Translations under genes and position numbers: made by a program
Source: Treponema sp.
Lineage (GTDB): Bacteria > Spirochaetota > Spirochaetia > Treponematales > Breznakiellaceae
Length of the DNA stretch: 64,000 nt
Reading direction: 5' to 3'
NCBI GenBank assembly: GCA_009777535.1
Contig: WRLP01000001.1
Span: forward strand, 111,631 to 175,630
The notes under the pieces: generated by a model
Database searches by the model: none
Told to the model about the DNA's origin: nothing
What the model saw: the letters and a program-made list of their open reading frames with translations, nothing else
Part shown: positions 60,546 through 64,000 of the stretch, one piece after another
Layout of the letters: every line of letters begins with the position of its first letter
How positions within the stretch are numbered: the first letter of the stretch is position 1

Positions 60546-63155
60546 ATGATTAAAAGAGCGCGTATTTTTAACATGGCCCGTATTGTATTGCTCGCGGCCC
60601 TCACGGCGGCGGCAATGCTGGCGCCGTCTTCCTGTTCCCATACGCCGGCCAGGGCAGATCATACGCTGACAATCCATTATTACCGTTATAACAACGATTA
60701 TACGGGGTGGAACGTTTGGGTGTGGCCCCAGGGCAGCGAAGGGAATGGGTATGAGTTTGGATCGCCTGGCAGGGATGGTTTTGTTACCGCCTATATCGAC
60801 ATAGATACGGATGCAAAAGAGTTCGGATATATTGTCAGGCGAAGGGCGGGAAGCAACGATTGGGCCGAAAAAGATACGCCCGAAGATCACTTTACCGATG
60901 CAAAAGAGATATGGGTGCTGCAGGGAGATTCACAGACATATACGCAAAAGCCGGATATCGGCAGTCCGGCTCTCCGGTTTGCCGCTGCTGACAAAAACGA
61001 CTCTGTGCTTGTTGTGGCGCTGCAAAGACCAAAAAATTACAATATGTTTACCGTTTACCAGGACGGACTAAAACTTGAAGGAACCTCTGCCAGGGGCAAT
61101 AACGATTTGCAGGTAATTATCAGCCTGAAAGAGCCTATAACCGATCCTTCTAAACACATCATAGTGCGGGATGAAAGCGGAGGTTTTTCCGACAGGGAAG
61201 TTACCATGCGAAAAATACTTGACAATTACTACTACGGTGGAGACGATCTCGGCCTTACATGGAGTGCCGCCCAAAGTGTTTTTAAAATATGGGCGCCGGC
61301 TGCCAAAACAGTGTCTGTGGCGTTATATGACGATGCCGGGGTATATGATGCAGGCGGTAGGGTAACTGAAAACGAAACTGTTAATCTGCATCCCATGACA
61401 GCTGACAGGGCTACAGGAGTTTGGTCGGCGGCGGTTAGCGGTAATCTTGAGGATAAATATTATCTTTATAAAATTGAATTTGCCAACGGCAAAATAAACT
61501 GGGCTGTCGATCCCTATGCAAGGGCAGTATCTGCAAACGGTCAGCGTGGAGCTATTGTTAATCTTGCGGCTACAAATCCTACCGGCTGGAGGCCCGGCTA
61601 TAAACCGGCTTTTTCCGGAGCAGCGCAGGATGCAATACTGTACGAACTGCATGTACGGGACTTTTCAGTTGATGAAGAATCCGGCATGGTGAACAAAGGA
61701 AAATTCCTGGCTTTTACAGAACGGGGAACCAAAAATAATGCTGGTATTCCCACCGGTGTGGATCACATGGTGAATCTGGGTATTACCCATGTGCACCTGA
61801 TGCCAAGTTTTGATTTCGCCTCGGTGAATGAACTGGGGGCGGGCAATCAATTCAACTGGGGCTACGATCCGCAGAATTATAATGTCCCGGAAGGGTCCTA
61901 TTCGACCAACCCCGCAGACCCCAAAGCACGGATACGTGAATTCAAGCAAATGGTACAAGCGCTGCATGATGCGGGGCTTAGGGTGGTAATGGACACGGTT
62001 TACAACCACACTTACGCAACAGGCGGTACTCCTTTTGACAGTGTTGTACCGGGTTATTACTACAGGACAAATGATTTCGGTCAATATACCAACGGTTCGG
62101 GGTGCGGTAACGAAGTCGCTTCTGAACGGCCAATGGTGCGCAAGTTCATTGTAGATTCCTGCCTGTATTGGGCAAAGGAATATAATATTGACGGTTACCG
62201 TTTCGACCTTATGGCCCTGATTGACAGGGATACCATGGGCGAGGTGGCCCAAAGGCTCCGCGCCGAAGTTAACCCCGGTATTATCGTCTACGGCGAACCA
62301 TGGCAGGCAGGCGGCTCTCCGCTGCCGGCTTCAATGCAGACCAACATGGGTGCGCAGCGCGGTATGGGTATATCGATATTCAATGACCGTATTCGCGGCG
62401 CCATAAAAGGCGGTAACGATGACGGTTCCAGGGGTTTTGCCACCAGCCAGACCGGCCAGGAAAACGGAATTGTTACCGGCCTGCGCGGCTCGGTAGACAG
62501 CATTACAGACCGCGCCAGTGAAAGCATCAATTATGTAACCTGCCATGACAACCTTAACTTATGGGACAAGATAAGCGCCTCCTGGGGCAATCGCGATGTG
62601 AGAAATAATCCCTACAATCTTATTTCCCAGGATAAGCCGCTGCTTGAAAATGATGCTGTCCGTTCAGTGTTGCTTGCAAACGGGATTGTGCTTACAGCAC
62701 AGGGGGTTCCGTTCTTCCAGGCGGGAGATGAAATGCTGCGTACCAAGTACGGTAATCATAACAGCTACCAGAGTCCCGACACTATTAATCGCATACGCTG
62801 GGAAAACGCCGCTAAATACAAGGACGTAGTGGATTATTACGCTGGTCTTATCAGGCTGCGAAAGGCGCACCCGGCTTTCAGAATGGACAGCAGGGCTGAT
62901 ATGGACAAGGTTAATATCCTTTCCAGGCAGGATAGACTGGTCGCGTTTTCTATTGGCGGCAATGCTAACGGGGATTCCTGGAGCACGATTTTTGTTGCGT
63001 ATAATGGCGGAAATCAGGCGAAAACCATTGACTTGCCTTCGGGCGGAAGATGGCATCAAGTGGTGGATGATAAAAAAGCCGGCGTGGCAACACTGTCGGA
63101 GCACAGCGGAACTGTAACCGTGCCGCCGCTTTCCATGGCGGTTCTGCATGATTAG
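60546..63155 (+). CDS. pulA: Type I pullulanase, secreted lipoprotein, CBM41-CBM48-GH13
   Basis: 869 residues. Signal with lipobox-like PSSC, CBM41 (about 38-135), a linking domain with the N-terminal CBM48 signature (DLGLTWSAAQSVFKIWAPAA, about 235-330) and GH13 with YNWGYDPQNY, VVMDTVYNHTY, DGYRFDLMALID (nucleophile Asp), YGEPWQ (acid Glu) and VTCHDNLNLWDKI. It debranches pullulan, amylopectin and glycogen at alpha-1,6 bonds. The likely surface anchor and the lipoproteins on each side place it in a surface glucan system. Confidence 0.95.
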   Translation: MIKRARIFNMARIVLLAALTAAAMLAPSSCSHTPARADHTLTIHYYRYNNDYTGWNVWVWPQGSEGNGYEFGSPGRDGFVTAYIDIDTDAKEFGYIVRRRAGSNDWAEKDTPEDHFTDAKEIWVLQGDSQTYTQKPDIGSPALRFAAADKNDSVLVVALQRPKNYNMFTVYQDGLKLEGTSARGNNDLQVIISLKEPITDPSKHIIVRDESGGFSDREVTMRKILDNYYYGGDDLGLTWSAAQSVFKIWAPAAKTVSVALYDDAGVYDAGGRVTENETVNLHPMTADRATGVWSAAVSGNLEDKYYLYKIEFANGKINWAVDPYARAVSANGQRGAIVNLAATNPTGWRPGYKPAFSGAAQDAILYELHVRDFSVDEESGMVNKGKFLAFTERGTKNNAGIPTGVDHMVNLGITHVHLMPSFDFASVNELGAGNQFNWGYDPQNYNVPEGSYSTNPADPKARIREFKQMVQALHDAGLRVVMDTVYNHTYATGGTPFDSVVPGYYYRTNDFGQYTNGSGCGNEVASERPMVRKFIVDSCLYWAKEYNIDGYRFDLMALIDRDTMGEVAQRLRAEVNPGIIVYGEPWQAGGSPLPASMQTNMGAQRGMGISIFNDRIRGAIKGGNDDGSRGFATSQTGQENGIVTGLRGSVDSITDRASESINYVTCHDNLNLWDKISASWGNRDVRNNPYNLISQDKPLLENDAVRSVLLANGIVLTAQGVPFFQAGDEMLRTKYGNHNSYQSPDTINRIRWENAAKYKDVVDYYAGLIRLRKAHPAFRMDSRADMDKVNILSRQDRLVAFSIGGNANGDSWSTIFVAYNGGNQAKTIDLPSGGRWHQVVDDKKAGVATLSEHSGTVTVPPLSMAVLHD

Positions 63156-63234
63156 TTTTGGAAACAGCCTGCTTTTGCGGGTTTGTTAATAGTACCGGCG
63201 TTGCCGGTAATTATTTGAAGATGAGGAGAATTGT

Positions 63235-64000
63235 ATGAAAAAGAAATGGTTTTTGTTGGGGGCAGCAGCCCTTATCCTTTTTATCGCAGTTGGATGCGAG
63301 GAAGTGAAAGACGAAAAGACCGAAACCTTTAGTAAGGTTTGGCTGGTTGGCGATCTTACCAACTGGCTGGGAGGCGAGCCAATTGAAATGACTAAAGCCG
63401 GTAACACCTATACCTGGACTGGGGCATTATCCAGCGACTCATATTTGAAGTTTGCCGGATGTAATACCTCTCCAACCGAATGGGATAACGGCAAAACATG
63501 GCAGCTGCAGCCCACAGGCAGTAATCACAGTGTAGCGTGCAATATCAAGAATGAACCGGATGTATCTGATTTTGAGATTATTCCTGATGAAGGCAATAAT
63601 GCCTGGAGGATTAATTATGCGGGAAATTATACCATTTCCGTTAATACAAGCACCAGGAAGGCTACATTTATCAGAACCACAGGTGAAGATTTTGATATAG
63701 ACACTTCTCTTTCAATTTGGGTTGTGGGAGCTGCTCCGGAGAAAGTATGGGGCGATGGAATGGGAGATGATGACAACAAAATGGCAGAGACAGGGGCCGA
63801 TACCGGAATATTTACCTGGACAGGCGTTCTGAATGTCGCTGCTTCCGGGTTTTCATTCACCACAAATCAGCCTGACGGTGTTCCCGGCTGGCCAAGTGAC
63901 GGTGCAGAATGGTATGTAGTTGCGGACAGCAATGACCCGACTGTTGATCTTGCCGACGGTGAAGAAGCAACATTCGATGTAGAAAAAAAAGTAGCTCAAA
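63235..64000 (+). CDS. SusE/SusF-like starch-binding lipoprotein, 3' end outside the window
   Basis: The frame is open to the window end (255 codons seen). Lipobox VGC (C about 19), then two related beta domains, one beginning at KVWLVGDLTNWLGGEPIEM and the other at SIWVVGAAPEKVWG, each with Trp in a W-x-V-G-x pattern as in the CBM-like modules of SusE/SusF. GAGGAG precedes the ATG. It should bind starch at the surface. More modules may follow. Confidence 0.7.
   Translation, partial: MKKKWFLLGAAALILFIAVGCEEVKDEKTETFSKVWLVGDLTNWLGGEPIEMTKAGNTYTWTGALSSDSYLKFAGCNTSPTEWDNGKTWQLQPTGSNHSVACNIKNEPDVSDFEIIPDEGNNAWRINYAGNYTISVNTSTRKATFIRTTGEDFDIDTSLSIWVVGAAPEKVWGDGMGDDDNKMAETGADTGIFTWTGVLNVAASGFSFTTNQPDGVPGWPSDGAEWYVVADSNDPTVDLADGEEATFDVEKKVAQ

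Noticed and set aside
61665-62252. 195-codon minus frame inside the pullulanase gene
   Set aside because: It lies opposite the catalytic barrel and has no ribosome site or domain.
1-64000. tRNA or rRNA genes
   Set aside because: I scanned the intergenic spaces and saw no cloverleaf with a CCA end or rRNA signature; a covariance-model search would settle this.

Overview
The window looks like chromosome from a host-associated spirochaete, most likely a Treponema of the termite-gut type. This is inferred from gene content and style, not from a search. The signs are a double-membrane envelope (Mla lipid transport, an RND exporter with outer-membrane partners), many lipoproteins with loose spirochaetal lipoboxes, a giant fibronectin-III/InlB-like/DUF1566 surface protein, a cytosolic chemoreceptor, moderate GC, and both ATG and GTG/TTG starts. 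I see no rRNA, tRNA, CRISPR array, intact transposase or prophage.

Layout. 1-3.2 kb: 3' end of a fibronectin-III surface protein. 3.4-4.7 kb: a DUF4143 AAA ATPase. 4.8-10.8 kb (minus): ridA, dpaL (ygeX), ygeY and ygeW, with argS last, an amino-acid/ureide catabolic set from one promoter. 10.8-14.5 kb: a VapBC pair, an RdgB-type NTP pyrophosphatase and a UvrD/PcrA helicase. 14.5-15.9 kb: two single-helix microproteins, a four-helix membrane protein and an XRE repressor, with two near-identical promoters in front of the membrane genes. 16.2-18.7 kb: tsaD and a divergent polysaccharide deacetylase. 19-23 kb: a second DUF4143 ATPase, a COG2403-type P-loop protein and a two-subunit Fe-S hydro-lyase (TtdAB type). 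23-25.3 kb: a hybrid histidine kinase. 25.3-29.9 kb: mlaE-mlaF-mlaD, a TPR lipoprotein and argD. 30-36 kb: an orphan substrate-binding lipoprotein, a CDP-glycerol-type glycerophosphotransferase, a YidC-like/sulfatase-fold fusion and a radical SAM/SPASM protein. 36-38 kb: tRNA-modification operon queH-tcdA-ttcA. 38-41.4 kb: DUF6941, UPF0316, RluA-type synthase, NfeD and stomatin. 41-44.4 kb: a lower-GC patch with lipoproteins, a response regulator and a gene remnant. 44.4-49.3 kb: an RND exporter with LolA-like and outer-membrane partners. 49-53 kb: a hemolysin-III protein, a cytosolic chemoreceptor with a V4R-like partner, and a metallo-beta-lactamase-fold lipoprotein. 53-64 kb: an alpha-glucan utilisation locus: malF, malG, amylase lipoprotein, outer-membrane protein, carbohydrate-binding lipoproteins, pullulanase and a SusE/F-like lipoprotein.

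The glucan locus reads as one system. Surface lipoproteins would bind and cut starch or glycogen, an outer-membrane barrel would admit oligosaccharides, and MalFG would import them. It is controlled by a duplicated promoter carrying LacI-family operators, and the MalF reading frame begins with about 24 residues that look like a decayed LacI-family DNA-binding head. No LacI gene, MalE or MalK is in the window.

Other unusual features are several genes whose promoter places the transcription start at the start codon (predicted leaderless mRNAs), a dispersed family of A/C-rich inverted-repeat elements, one of them with a second element inside it, and the YidC-like/sulfatase-fold fusion next to a teichoic-acid-type transferase.
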